Of a DNA stretch of 64,000 nucleotides, positions 19,810-30,953 are shown one piece after another. Source of the stretch: Mongoliimonas terrestris. GTDB taxonomy: Bacteria > Pseudomonadota > Alphaproteobacteria > Rhizobiales > Pleomorphomonadaceae. The stretch is from contig NZ_MSIG01000004.1 in NCBI RefSeq assembly GCF_001927285.1, positions 310,001 to 374,000 on the forward strand, read 5' to 3'. The number at the start of each line of letters is the position of its first letter. The stretch's first letter is position 1. The notes beneath the pieces were generated by a model. The model did no database searches, had not been told where the DNA came from, and saw only the letters and a list, made by a program, of their open reading frames with translations. A program made the position numbers and the translations under genes.

Positions 19810-20465
19810 GATTTTTCCTCCCTCAAGATGCCACGGGAGGTTGATGCCCGGCCGGCGCCGACAGCTGCGGGCCGATGCTCCGCAGTCCACGGTGGCGCCG
19901 AGACCCCCCGGTCTTTACCCTTCGAAACCGACCCGTGACGCCGTGACTATGGAGAAGACTTTCTATGCTGTCACCGCTGCAAGGTGCGGCATGATGGCAT
20001 TCGAGACGATTTTTATCCGTATTTGAACCCCCGTGACTAGGGTGACCACGAACGGCAACTTTATCGCATTGCGACAAAACTTAGCCAGAACAGATGATGT
20101 CCTGGTCGCGTGGAAGATTGCATCGCAACAGGACTTGCCGCCCATTGTGGGAATGGTTACGGGAGAAAGCTGTTTATTGCGGGCCGTCTGGGCACCGATT
20201 CCGCCAGACACGAGCTTGAGCGCGGCAGGTTCCGTTGTCTGCGCCGCTGTGCTGCGGTGCAATTCACGCGCGAATATTTTCAGCCGGTTTTAGGCTCTCA
20301 CCCTCTGCACCACGGGCCGGAAAATAGCGCGGGTGGAAGGCACGCTTTACGTATGTAATTTCGGGCATAAAAATTACATTTCTGAATGCCGCGGCGCTGT
20401 CATTTGAAGGGCTCGTTAACGCAGCCCGTCCCAAGATCCGCCCATATCGAACCGTCAGCGCGCGG
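19810..20465. other. 656-base gene-free region of lower GC content
   Basis: No supported gene. GC content falls clearly in 19960-20400 compared with the surroundings. It would hold the promoters of the divergent DUF1097 and globin-coupled transducer genes. The one clear structure is the inverted repeat at 20353-20379. Short ORFs here lack ribosome-binding sites and family features. Confidence 0.6.
20353..20379 (+). promoter_or_regulatory. Inverted repeat ATGTAATTT-N9-AAATTACAT before the globin-coupled transducer
   Basis: Perfect 9-bp arms at 20353-20361 and 20371-20379 with a 9-base spacer, about 90 bases upstream of the chemotaxis gene start. AT-rich dyads of this kind are typical of operators in this GC background. 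The regulator is unknown. Confidence 0.45.
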
Positions 20466-21809
20466 ATGGGGTGGAGCATGGAAGAGACGGATTTCTCGGC
20501 CTATCCGGCCGCCTACGGGCTGACCGCCGAGGCGCGTGCGGATGTCGTGGCCGCCTGGCAGTTGGTGAAGCCGGATCTGCCGCGCATCCTCAAGGGCTTC
20601 TATGACAAGTGGCTGCAGGTGCCGCGGCTCGCCCCCATGATCGAGGGTCGCCGCGACCACCTGATGGCGGCGCAGATGCGCCACTGGGAGCATCTGTTCT
20701 CGGCCCGCTTCGACGCCGCCTACCGGGACAGCGTCCGCAAAGTCGGCGCCGCGCACGTGCGGATGGGCCTGGAGCCGCACTGGTACATTGCCGGCTACAA
20801 CGAGGTGCTCTGCGAACTGACGCTCGTGCTCGGCCGGAAGACGCGATGGAACGGCCCGATCGCCGCCCGCCGCACCGCCGCGGTGACCCGGGCGCTGATG
20901 CTCGACATGGATATCGCGATCTCGGTCTACCAGGACGCGCTGATCACCCAGGTCCGCAATCGTCAGGTGCGGGTCGATGCCGCCGTCAAGACCTTCAACG
21001 CCAGCGCTCACGCCATGGCGGCCTCCCTCGGCGAGGCGAGCCGCCGCCTGGAGGAGACCGCCGTGCGGATGAGCCGGCAGGCGGCCTCCACCACCGAGCA
21101 GGTGGCCGGAATGACCCGGCTGCAGCAGGAGACCGCCCGGGGGATCACCACCTCCGCCTCGGCCACGGAGGAACTGCACGCCTCCATCGGGGAGATCGGC
21201 CGTCAGGCCGAGACCAGCCGCGCGGTCGCCGACGACGCCGTGGCGGGCGCCCGCCGCACGCACGAATCCGTCACCCGGCTCACCGCCGCCGCCGAGCGGA
21301 TCGGCTCGGTGATCCAGCTCATCTCCGAGATCGCTGACCAGACCAACCTCCTTGCCCTCAACGCCACCATCGAGGCGGCCAGGGCCGGGGAGGCGGGGCG
21401 GGGCTTCGCGGTGGTCGCCGCCGAGGTGAAGACGCTCGCATCCCAGACCACCCGCGCCACCTCCGACATCACCAGCCAGATCTCCGCCATCCAGGAGGCG
21501 ACCCGCCAGTCCGTGGGCGACATCGCCGCCATCTCGCGCACCATCGACGACATCCAGACCATCGGCGCCGCCATTGCCGCCGCCGTGGAGGAGCAGGGCG
21601 CCGCCACCCGCGAGATCGCCACCAGCGTCCAGGCCGCTGCCCGCAACACCGACCACGTGTCGTCGACGCTCGCCAAGGTCAGCACCGGCTCTGACGACAC
21701 GGTCCTCGCCGCCACCACCGTCACCGCCCTCTCCGCCGACCTCTCCGCGCACGCCCGCACCCTGGAGGACAGCCTGAAAGCCTTCGTCGCCGAACTCGCC
21801 GCGGCGTGA
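20466..21809 (+). CDS. Globin-coupled methyl-accepting chemotaxis protein (soluble haem sensor)
   Basis: A 447-residue cytoplasmic transducer. Residues 15-165 form a protoglobin-type sensor domain: the block [18 protein letters not shown] contains the probable proximal haem ligand His97. There is no transmembrane helix. The C-terminal signalling domain contains the highly conserved tip [18 protein letters not shown], then [15 protein letters not shown]. Such HemAT-like proteins sense oxygen and signal to CheA. The ATG at 20478 (four codons later) is an equally possible start. No che genes are in the window. Confidence 0.87.
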   Translation: MGWSMEETDFSAYPAAYGLTAEARADVVAAWQLVKPDLPRILKGFYDKWLQVPRLAPMIEGRRDHLMAAQMRHWEHLFSARFDAAYRDSVRKVGAAHVRMGLEPHWYIAGYNEVLCELTLVLGRKTRWNGPIAARRTAAVTRALMLDMDIAISVYQDALITQVRNRQVRVDAAVKTFNASAHAMAASLGEASRRLEETAVRMSRQAASTTEQVAGMTRLQQETARGITTSASATEELHASIGEIGRQAETSRAVADDAVAGARRTHESVTRLTAAAERIGSVIQLISEIADQTNLLALNATIEAARAGEAGRGFAVVAAEVKTLASQTTRATSDITSQISAIQEATRQSVGDIAAISRTIDDIQTIGAAIAAAVEEQGAATREIATSVQAAARNTDHVSSTLAKVSTGSDDTVLAATTVTALSADLSAHARTLEDSLKAFVAELAAA

Positions 21810-21980
21810 TCCGAAGGCCGGGGCGTCACCCCATCCCCACTGTCCGGACGGTGCTTGGCGGCGGTCGCACCGGACGCCGCCGGCGTGGCTGCGCAGCCTT
21901 TTCCCTTTCATCGAGCCCGCGCGCGGGATAGAAAGCCCGCCACACCTTTCCCCTGATCAGACCCGGCCGACGGACCCACC

Positions 21981-23636
<1,656 letters not shown>

Positions 23637-23678
23637 GGGGAGGGGCCGTGGGCCTGCTCCCGTGTTAAAGTGAAAAAT

Positions 23679-23705
23679 TGCCTCTCGATCTTGCATCGAG
23701 AGGCA
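23679..23705. promoter_or_regulatory. Perfect hairpin between ettA and the toxin-antitoxin pair
   Basis: TGCCTCTCGAT and ATCGAGAGGCA form a perfect 11-bp inverted repeat with a 5-base loop. No T run follows on the plus strand, so it is a weak candidate for the ettA terminator. Its place 37 bases before the antitoxin ATG also fits an operator bound by the antitoxin. Confidence 0.45.
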
Positions 23706-23741
23706 GGCGCTGACACCAGGATCTGTCTTGGGAGATCATCG

Positions 23742-24050
23742 ATGGCAGAAGCCTCAGAAAGCTTGAAGGCGCGTTCCGGCAGCGAACCGGATAAGCCGGG
23801 GCTGGTCCGCTTCGAGGTCTTTGCACGCCCCGAGGATCGCGATCTGCTGCGGCGACTTGCGGAGCGATTGGCCACGCCGGGCGCGGACGACCTGCGGTCG
23901 GCAATCACGCGCCAGGTCGCTGATCAAGCGCCGGATGAGCAACCCTTTGAACGCGGCGGCATCGTTCGCGCCATGCGGGCCTCTCCACTGGTAGGGTCCG
24001 GCCTCGACCTTGTCCGGGATCGTCATCCGGGGCGGTTGTCCGACCTTTGA
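23742..24050 (+). CDS. Putative antitoxin partner of the PIN-domain toxin
   Basis: A 102-residue protein with a charged N-terminal half (FEVFARPEDRDLLRRLAERL) and a C-terminal tail (GGIVRAMRASPLVGSGLDLV) that looks like a toxin-wrapping extension of VapB/FitA-type antitoxins. No clear ribbon-helix-helix or AbrB motif is seen, so the DNA-binding type is uncertain. The ATG at 23742 has GGAG 8 bases upstream. Its stop overlaps the toxin start by four bases, which is the main reason for the antitoxin assignment. Confidence 0.65.
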   Translation: MAEASESLKARSGSEPDKPGLVRFEVFARPEDRDLLRRLAERLATPGADDLRSAITRQVADQAPDEQPFERGGIVRAMRASPLVGSGLDLVRDRHPGRLSDL

Positions 24051-24472
24051 CCAAGTATCTGCTCGACACGAACATCATCAGTGAACTGGTGAAGCCGGCG
24101 CCGGCGCCGCGAGTGCTGCTTTGGCTCGAGCAATGCCCAGACGCGGATCTTTACCTGTCCACCCTGACGGTCGGCGAAATCCGGCAGGGCATCCTACGGC
24201 TCAGCGACGGGGCGCGCAGGCGGCGTCTGGAAGCCTGGTTCACGGGGCCGACGGGACCGGCCCAGCTCTTTGCGGGACGGATCCTGCCGTTTGGTATTGC
24301 GGAAGCACTGTGCTGGGCCGAACTCCGGGCGATCGGATACCGTGATGGCCGGCCGCGTGACGCCTTGGACACCATCATCGCCGCCACCGCGAAGGTGCAC
24401 GGGTGCGTGGTGGTGACACTGAACGGCCGCGACTTCCCTGATGTCGAAGTCCTGGATCCAAATGCGGCGTGA
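24047..24472 (+). CDS. PIN-domain ribonuclease toxin (VapC/FitB type)
   Basis: A 141-residue PIN-domain protein. The acidic residues of the active site are visible: Asp7 in YLLDTNIIS, Glu44 in TVGEIRQG, Asp108 in RDALDTIIAATA and Asp129 in LNGRDF. Such toxins cut tRNA or rRNA in a Mg-dependent way. The start is a TTG that shares bases with the antitoxin stop (TTGA at 24047-24050), giving translational coupling and probably low toxin output. FitB-like proteins have the same NGRDF ending. Confidence 0.83.
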   Translation: MTKYLLDTNIISELVKPAPAPRVLLWLEQCPDADLYLSTLTVGEIRQGILRLSDGARRRRLEAWFTGPTGPAQLFAGRILPFGIAEALCWAELRAIGYRDGRPRDALDTIIAATAKVHGCVVVTLNGRDFPDVEVLDPNAA

Positions 24473-24574
24473 TCCCCAGAAGGTGCTGTTGCGCTTTCCA
24501 CGCCTCTTCATCGTGGCGGTCGCGCGCTGACACCCGCGCTGCACCGCCCCCACCGCTGCTTGGCAGGAGACCGC

Positions 24575-25264
<690 letters not shown>

Positions 25265-25328
25265 TCGTTCGGCGCGTCCCTCGGTCCAGCAGGCCTGTTT
25301 TTCGCTCCTCCTTCAGGACTTCACGCCC

Positions 25329-25604
25329 ATGACCGCCGACCCCGTCCGCCTTGCCCTTTCCCGCGACGAGGCGCTCGTCCTCCACGAATGGCTCGCCCGC
25401 GTGGTGGACGAGGAGAACGGCGAGGAGATCGCCCACACGGTGGAAAGCGACGCCGAGATCTGGGCGCTGGAGGCGCTCCGCATCCTTCTGGAGCAAGCCT
25501 TGCCGGAGGCCTTCGCCGAGACCAGCGAAAAGGCCCTGAAGGCCGCCGCCAAGCGGATCGTGACGGCCAACGGCCCCTGGGCGGCGGCGGACGACAAGGG
25601 CTGA
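25329..25604 (+). CDS. Conserved hypothetical protein, 91 residues
   Basis: A small acidic protein (MTADPVRLALSRDEALVLHE onwards) rich in Glu and Ala, predicted helical throughout, with no signal peptide or membrane helix. The N-terminal block LSRDEALVLHEWLARVVDEE resembles a family of short Rhizobiales proteins, but I cannot name a function. The ATG at 25329 is chosen because the longer frame overlaps the end of the SDR gene. Confidence 0.55.
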   Translation: MTADPVRLALSRDEALVLHEWLARVVDEENGEEIAHTVESDAEIWALEALRILLEQALPEAFAETSEKALKAAAKRIVTANGPWAAADDKG

Positions 25605-25720
25605 AACGGCCACGGCCAAGGTCCGGTTACGCACGGATACACTTGCGCGACATGCCGGCATACATTTGCGACAGCACAGGCCCACAGTCGGCCCCGTTGT
25701 TCCACGGGGGATCCGCTTCC

Positions 25721-26218
25721 ATGTCACGCACCCATCCGGCCGGCTATTCCGCCGCGCAGATCGCCCTCCACTGGGCGATCGCGGCACTCATCGCCTTCCA
25801 GCTCATTTTCGCCGAAGCCATGGAGGAGATGGTCGAAGCCGCCGAGGCCGGCCATCCACTCACCGGCACCGCATCCCTGATGGGCGACCTCCACATCGTC
25901 GCCGGCGTCACCGTGCTCATCCTCGCGGCGATACGGCTCTTCCTGAAGCTGACGCGTGGGACGCCGGAACCCAATGGATTCTCCTGGGCGGCCGTCCGCC
26001 TCGCGGAAGGCGTGCACTGGCTCTTCTACGCGCTGATGGTCGCCGCGCCGGTCAGCGGTCTTGTCGCCTACTACGTCAGCGAAGCTGCCGCCGGGCCGCA
26101 CAAGCTGATGAAGCCGGTCTTCATCGTGCTCATCCTGCTCCACGTGGTCGGCGCCCTCTGGCACCAGATGGTCGCCCGCGATGCCACCATGCGCCGGATG
26201 ATTGCGCCCTCGCCCTGA
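25721..26218 (+). CDS. Cytochrome b561 family protein
   Basis: A 165-residue membrane protein with four helices and histidines placed as in bacterial cytochrome b561: His17 in QIALHWAIAALIA, His58 in GDLHIVAGVTV, His99 in EGVHWLFYAL and His141 in LLHVVGALWHQM. These would hold two b-type haems, and the protein would carry electrons between quinone and a periplasmic or membrane partner. The ATG at 25721 gives the family's usual length. No partner gene is adjacent. Confidence 0.83.
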   Translation: MSRTHPAGYSAAQIALHWAIAALIAFQLIFAEAMEEMVEAAEAGHPLTGTASLMGDLHIVAGVTVLILAAIRLFLKLTRGTPEPNGFSWAAVRLAEGVHWLFYALMVAAPVSGLVAYYVSEAAAGPHKLMKPVFIVLILLHVVGALWHQMVARDATMRRMIAPSP

Positions 26219-26345
26219 GATCGGAGCCGCGACGGATCGTGCGGCAGGAGTGGTTTCGGCTTTTCCGGCAAGGATCCGTCGCCTATCATCCGGGCGAACA
26301 GCGTCGGCATCCGTCGGGTGCGGACGATCGCCCGGAGCCCCTCCC

Positions 26346-26951
26346 ATGGATCTCGTCTCGCGCGTCGCCCCGCAGCCGAAAGTGCTGCCGGCGCGAAACC
26401 TCTCCCTTCATGCCGTCGCCGCCCTCATCGCCGACGGCGACGGGTTCCGAACCCGCCCGGTGGATGGGTTCGACGCGGATCTGGAGGGGATCCCGGAGGA
26501 TCGGCACCGCGGCTTCACCCGCAAGGCCGGCGGCCGCGAGCCCTGGTATCCGCGCGGCACGCTCATTCGCTCCGGCCGGCAGATCACCGTCGTGTCGGTG
26601 GAGGACCTCGCCGCCATCGCCGCCGACCTCGACCTTGCGGCCATCGACCCGGCGCTGATCGGCGCCAATCTTGTGGTGGAGGGCGTCGCGCACGCCTCCT
26701 TCCTGCCGACCGGCACGCGCCTCTTCTTCGAAAGCGGCGCGAGCCTCGTGGTGGAGGGCCAGAACGCCCCGTGCCGCAACTCCGGCAGGGCCCTTGCCGA
26801 CGCCCATCCGGGCCGCCCCGACCTGGAACTCGGCTTCGTGAAGGCCGGCGATCGCCGGCGCGGCCTGCTCGCCACCGTGGAGCGGGCCGGACGGATCGCG
26901 CCGGGGCCGGTCAAGGCTCGCCTGCCGGAGCAGTGGCTCTACGACGTCTGA
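26346..26951 (+). CDS. MOSC domain-containing protein
   Basis: A 201-residue protein with the MOSC fold. The conserved cysteine is in EGQNAPCRNSGRAL at about residue 144, and DRHRGFTRKAGG with GTLIRSGRQITVVSVEDL form the N-terminal part of the domain. MOSC proteins are linked to the molybdenum cofactor and handle sulfur or hydroxylated N-compounds. The ATG at 26346 begins MDLVSRVAPQP. Its last 13 bases overlap the convergent trmO gene. Confidence 0.8.
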   Translation: MDLVSRVAPQPKVLPARNLSLHAVAALIADGDGFRTRPVDGFDADLEGIPEDRHRGFTRKAGGREPWYPRGTLIRSGRQITVVSVEDLAAIAADLDLAAIDPALIGANLVVEGVAHASFLPTGTRLFFESGASLVVEGQNAPCRNSGRALADAHPGRPDLELGFVKAGDRRRGLLATVERAGRIAPGPVKARLPEQWLYDV

Positions 26952-27430
26952 GCGCCGGAGCGGGGCGCGACGTCGGCGTCCGGCACCGAATCGACGGTCG
27001 GGTAGTAGGGCTTGATGTCGACGAGCGGCGTGCCGTTGCGGCAGTCCACCTGTTCGATGGCGATCCGGCCGATCTCCATGTCGATCTCCAGGATCCGCGC
27101 CACCGCCACGGCAATCGGGTTCGGCCGGGCCGGCGAGCGGATGGAGAAGACCCCGCGCGGCCCGTCCGCGTGGCGGGGGAACTGCACCAGCACGTCGCGC
27201 TCCGCCTCGTCCATCCAATAGAGCAGCATCAGGTGGCTGTAGCGGTCGAGGCCCATCAGCCCGGCGCGGTAGAAGGGCTCCACCTCCACGATGGCGTGGC
27301 CGCCGCGCTCGCGGGCGATCAGCACGTTGTGCGGACAGTCCGCCCGCGTCTCCCAAGGCGTCCAGATCCGGCCGATGAAGGTTACTTCCTGGTCGGGCGG
27401 GGTCGGCGGCGGTCTGGCGGTGTCGCTCAT
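26939..27430 (-). CDS. trmO: tRNA (t6A37) methyltransferase TrmO (TsaA/UPF0066 family)
   Basis: A 163-residue protein of the TsaA-like family. Visible motifs: FIGRIWTPWETRADCPHN, YSHLMLLYWMDEAERDVLVQ, GVFSIRSPARPNPIAVAVAR, which is the SAM-binding signature RSPxRPNPIG-like, and LVDIKPYYPTVDSV. The enzyme N6-methylates threonylcarbamoyladenosine in some tRNAs. The start is uncertain: ATG at 27430 is used, and ATG at 27481 is in frame; neither has a strong ribosome-binding site. It converges with the MOSC gene. Confidence 0.85.
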   Translation of the reverse strand: MSDTARPPPTPPDQEVTFIGRIWTPWETRADCPHNVLIARERGGHAIVEVEPFYRAGLMGLDRYSHLMLLYWMDEAERDVLVQFPRHADGPRGVFSIRSPARPNPIAVAVARILEIDMEIGRIAIEQVDCRNGTPLVDIKPYYPTVDSVPDADVAPRSGAQTS

Positions 27431-27667
27431 CGCGGTCGGGCGGCTCGGGCTTTCGGGGGCGGCGGACACCGGCGGATCCATGGCCGTCCGCCCCGATGCG
27501 CGCAGTAGATCACAGGCGGCAGAGCCGCGCCAAGCCGCGTCCGTCGGGTGGGGTCGGCCGTGCCTGACTCATGCCGAAATTCAAATTGTCCTAATCGTTG
27601 AAAGGAGTTCGCCAATTCCCCCTGCTAGGGTGTCCCTGTCCCTGGCATACAGCCCCTTGGTTCATTC

Positions 27668-28750
27668 ATGATCGATACCAATCTCGTCGACTTCCGCAGC
27701 CTGGATCTCGACACCTCGTCCACGCGACGCAACGAACTGATGCGGGGGGTGGCTTCGCTGTTCGCCTTCGCGTCGGAGCGGTGCACGCTGGAGCAGATCG
27801 AGATCTACGACGACGTGATGTCCCGGCTTGCCGAGATGGTGGAGCGTGAGGCGCTGGCATTCGCGGCGGAGAAGATCGCACCGCTTCGCCGGGCGCCACA
27901 GAACGTGATCCGCCGTCTCGCCGCGGACGAGGACGCGACGGTGGCCGGTCCGGTGCTGGAGAAGTCGCCGGTCCTCAGCGAACGCGACCTCCTGGACGTG
28001 GCCGGCAACCGCGGCAACGAACATCTGCTCGCCATCGCGCGCCGCTTCCACCTGTCCGAGGCTGTGACCGAGACGGTGGTTTCGCGCGGCGATCCGAGCG
28101 TCAAGCGCACCGTCGCCAGCAACCACGGCGCCATCCTGGGTGAGCGGGCGCTCGCCGAGATCGTCCACCAGGCGATGACCGACGTGGAGACCGCCAAGGC
28201 GCTCGGCACCCGGCCGGACACCCCGGACGGGGTCATCGAGGCCCTGACCGAGAAAGCCGCCGAGGAGGTCCGCCGGGCGCTCCATTCGGCCGGCAAGGAC
28301 CGGCCGATCGCGGACCTGCAGGAAGCGGCCCGCCGGGCGGCGGAGCGCATGAGCAACACCTACTGGCTCGGCCTCTACGACTTCGAGAGCGCCTGGGAAA
28401 AGCTGCTCAACCAGGGCGGCCGGCGCGTCGCTTCCGAACCGCTTCTCTTCCAGTATGCCGCCGAGGACCGCTTCGCCGACGTGGTGTCCGTCTTCGCCAT
28501 CCTGGCGGACCTGTCGCTGGAGGAGGCCAAGCACTGGCTGGTGCGCACCGACGTGGAGCCCTTCGTCACCAGCGCAAGGGCCCAGGGCTTCAAGATGACC
28601 ACGGTTCAGATGCTGCTGAAATCCGGCCCCTGGAAGCACCGTCTGACGCCCGTGCAGCGCCGCGACGCGCTCAACGCGTTCGTGGAGATGGATCCCAGAC
28701 AGGCCCGGCAGCGTTTGCAGGCTTGGCGTGAGACCCGCATGGCGATATGA
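27668..28750 (+). CDS. DUF2336 domain-containing protein
   Basis: A 360-residue soluble, mostly helical protein. The pattern of short helical repeats with VIRRLAADEDATVAGPVLEK and NEHLLAIARR, then VSRGDPSVKRTVASNHGAIL, is characteristic of DUF2336, an alphaproteobacterial family of HEAT-like repeats that often stands alone or near cell-cycle or stress genes. The function is not established. A strong hairpin 56 bases downstream (28806-28833) likely ends its transcript. Confidence 0.8.
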   Translation: MIDTNLVDFRSLDLDTSSTRRNELMRGVASLFAFASERCTLEQIEIYDDVMSRLAEMVEREALAFAAEKIAPLRRAPQNVIRRLAADEDATVAGPVLEKSPVLSERDLLDVAGNRGNEHLLAIARRFHLSEAVTETVVSRGDPSVKRTVASNHGAILGERALAEIVHQAMTDVETAKALGTRPDTPDGVIEALTEKAAEEVRRALHSAGKDRPIADLQEAARRAAERMSNTYWLGLYDFESAWEKLLNQGGRRVASEPLLFQYAAEDRFADVVSVFAILADLSLEEAKHWLVRTDVEPFVTSARAQGFKMTTVQMLLKSGPWKHRLTPVQRRDALNAFVEMDPRQARQRLQAWRETRMAI

Positions 28751-28805
28751 AAGAGATCGTTTTCATTTCTACGTAATTTCTACAATTATCCGCGCAAACC
28801 GTCCG

Positions 28806-28833
28806 ACGCCCGTAGTGCCCGCACTGCGGGCGT
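28806..28833 (+). terminator. Terminator-like hairpin downstream of the DUF2336 gene
   Basis: Two 13-base arms (ACGCCCGTAGTGC and GCACTGCGGGCGT) pair fully with one G-T wobble and a minimal loop. Only a weak T-rich stretch (CGTTCGTTG) follows. Confidence 0.5.
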
Positions 28834-28911
28834 CGTTCGTTGAGGCCGGGCGCACGGACTGTCGCCGCGAGACGGCGGCGCGGAAAGCGGTTGCACCACC
28901 GGGCGGAAAGG

Positions 28912-28929
28912 CATAAAGATATGTTTATG
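28912..28929 (+). promoter_or_regulatory. SahR operator candidate CATAAAGAT/ATGTTTATG
   Basis: An 18-base palindrome with a single mismatched pair, 23 bases before the sahR start. AT-rich ATAAAG-type palindromes are the binding sites reported for SahR, the SAH-responsive ArsR-family repressor of methionine-cycle genes in Proteobacteria. Its position fits autoregulation of the sahR-metF-metH block. Confidence 0.65.
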
Positions 28930-28952
28930 TCCTTTGCGGGCCGGAGAGCAGC

Positions 28953-29960
28953 ATGGTACCCGACGTTCGCTCCACCCTCGATGATCTGGTAACGGCCCTG
29001 AAAAGCGCCGGCGAGCCGACACGTCTGCGCCTCCTGGCGCTGCTCTCGGCCGGCGAGGCGACGGTGAAGGACCTGACCGAGGTGCTCGCCCAGAGCCAGC
29101 CGCGCGTGTCGCGCCACCTGAAGCTCCTCACCGAGGCCGGCCTGATCGAGCGCCTGCCGGAAGGCGCCTGGGCCTACTACCGCCTGTCGGAGGACGGTCC
29201 TGGCGCCGCCACCGTCCGGGCCCTCCTCGGCCGTCTGGCCGCCGAGGATCCGATTCTCGTCCGCGATCGCCAGCGGCTCGACGCGCTGAAGGCCGACCAC
29301 GCCGCCGAGGCCCAGCGCTATTTCGCCGCCAACGCCGCCGGCTGGGACCGCCTGCGCACCCTGCACGTGCCGGACGCAGCCGTGGAAGCGGCCGTGCGCG
29401 AGGCGCTCGGCGGGCGGCGCATCCACGCGCTCCTCGACATCGGCACCGGCACCGGCCGCATGCTGACGTTGCTCGCCGACAGCTACACCCGCGGCGTCGG
29501 CATCGACATGAGCCACGACATGCTCTCGGTCGCCCGCGCCAATCTCGCCGGCGCCGGCATCGACCACGCGCATGTGCGACAGGGCGACGTGACGGCCCTC
29601 GCCGTACCCGCCGGCAGCTTCGACGTGGTGGTGATCCACCAGGTGCTCCATTATCTGGACGATCCGGCCCGTGCCATCCGGGAGGCGGCGCGCGCGGTCG
29701 CCCCCGGCGGGCGGCTGGTGATCGTCGATTTCGCGCCCCACGGGCTGGAATTCCTGCGCACCGAGCACGCGCACCGGCGCCTCGGCTTCGGCCACGACCA
29801 GATGCGCGGCTGGATCGAGGCCGCCGGCCTCGACCTCGGCCTCGTCCGCGATCTGCCCGCCGAGCCGAACGGGGAGGAGCGGCTGACCGTGACCCTCTTC
29901 GTCGGCATCGACCGACGCATCGTGCTCGCCGACGAGCGCCGCTTCCTCCAGTCCGCCTGA
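28953..29960 (+). CDS. sahR: ArsR-family regulator fused to a SAM-dependent methyltransferase domain (SahR type)
   Basis: A 335-residue two-domain protein. Residues 1-95 are an ArsR winged helix (GEPTRLRLLALLSAGEATVK, then QSQPRVSRHLKLLTEAGLIE) without the metal-binding cysteine motif ELCVC. Residues 140-300 are a class I methyltransferase fold with LLDIGTGTGRML and a motif-IV-like DVVVIHQVLHYL. In many alphaproteobacteria this fusion sits before metF and metH and senses S-adenosylhomocysteine, relieving repression when SAH builds up. A palindrome lies 23 bases upstream, and metF follows after 46 bases. Confidence 0.8.
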   Translation: MVPDVRSTLDDLVTALKSAGEPTRLRLLALLSAGEATVKDLTEVLAQSQPRVSRHLKLLTEAGLIERLPEGAWAYYRLSEDGPGAATVRALLGRLAAEDPILVRDRQRLDALKADHAAEAQRYFAANAAGWDRLRTLHVPDAAVEAAVREALGGRRIHALLDIGTGTGRMLTLLADSYTRGVGIDMSHDMLSVARANLAGAGIDHAHVRQGDVTALAVPAGSFDVVVIHQVLHYLDDPARAIREAARAVAPGGRLVIVDFAPHGLEFLRTEHAHRRLGFGHDQMRGWIEAAGLDLGLVRDLPAEPNGEERLTVTLFVGIDRRIVLADERRFLQSA

Positions 29961-30006
29961 CCTCATCGTCTTCGACCGCAAGAACAATCCATCAAGGACG
30001 ACCCCC

Positions 30007-30915
30007 ATGCGTTTCTCCCGCAACATCAACGCCCTCGACCTTGGCGTCTCGTTCGAGTTCTTCCCGCCGAAGTCGGAGAAGATGGAAGAAACCCTGTGGG
30101 CGTCGATCGAGCGCCTTGCGCCGCTGAAGCCGCGCTTCGTCTCGGTCACCTACGGGGCCGGCGGCTCCACCCGCGAGCGGACGCACAACACGGTCTCGCG
30201 CATCGTCCGCGAGACGTCGCTGAAGCCGGCGGCCCACCTCACCTGCGTGGACGCCTCCCGCACGGAGGTGGACGATGTGGTGCGCGGCTACTGGGCGGCG
30301 GGCGTCCGCCACATCGTGGCGCTGCGCGGCGATCCGGCCGGCGGCGTCGGCGCGCGCTACCAGCCGCACACGGACGGCTACGCCTCCACGCCGGACCTCA
30401 TCCAGGGCATCCGGGAGATCGGCGACTTCGACATCACCGTCTCCGCCTATCCGGAGAAGCATCCGGAAAGCCCGGACGTGCCGGCCGACATCGCCATCCT
30501 GAAGCGCAAGGTGGAGGCCGGCGCCACCCGGGCCATCACCCAGTTCTTCTTCGACAACGACCTGTTCGAGCGCTATGTGGAGCGCGTTCGCGCGGCCGGC
30601 ATCGACATCCCAATCATCCCCGGCATCGTGCCGGTGGTGAACTTCGCCCAGACCGCACAGTTCGCCCGCAAGACCGGCGCCTCGGTGCCGAACTGGCTCG
30701 CCCAGCGCTTCGAGGGGCTGGAGAACGACCCGGCCACCCGCCAGCTGGTGGCCGCCGCGGTCGCTGCCGAGCAGGTGATGGATCTGGTGGACCGCGGCTA
30801 CCGCGACTTCCACTTCTACACCATGAACCGGGCGGATCTCGTCTATGCGGTCTGCCATATGATGGGCCTGCGCGCCGACCAGCCGGTGTCCGCCGAAGCG
30901 ACGAAGGCCGCGTGA
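30007..30915 (+). CDS. metF: 5,10-methylenetetrahydrofolate reductase MetF
   Basis: A 302-residue FAD enzyme that makes 5-methyltetrahydrofolate for MetH. Family motifs: VSFEFFPPKSEKMEE with the catalytic glutamate, FVSVTYGAGGSTRERT, HLTCVDASR, HIVALRGDP, ITQFFFDND and GIVPV. The length equals that of the usual bacterial enzyme. It lies between sahR and the first metH gene, all on the plus strand, so it probably belongs to the same regulon and transcript. Confidence 0.95.
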   Translation: MRFSRNINALDLGVSFEFFPPKSEKMEETLWASIERLAPLKPRFVSVTYGAGGSTRERTHNTVSRIVRETSLKPAAHLTCVDASRTEVDDVVRGYWAAGVRHIVALRGDPAGGVGARYQPHTDGYASTPDLIQGIREIGDFDITVSAYPEKHPESPDVPADIAILKRKVEAGATRAITQFFFDNDLFERYVERVRAAGIDIPIIPGIVPVVNFAQTAQFARKTGASVPNWLAQRFEGLENDPATRQLVAAAVAAEQVMDLVDRGYRDFHFYTMNRADLVYAVCHMMGLRADQPVSAEATKAA

Positions 30916-30953
30916 GCGCCTCCCATCGCCCGTCAAATTGAGAAAGCCGTCCG

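Noticed and set aside
28806..28952. A riboswitch (SAM or SAH type) before the methionine block
   Set aside because: The leader is short, and the only structures are the terminator-like hairpin of the preceding gene and the protein-binding palindrome. No SAM-II or SAH aptamer core is recognised.
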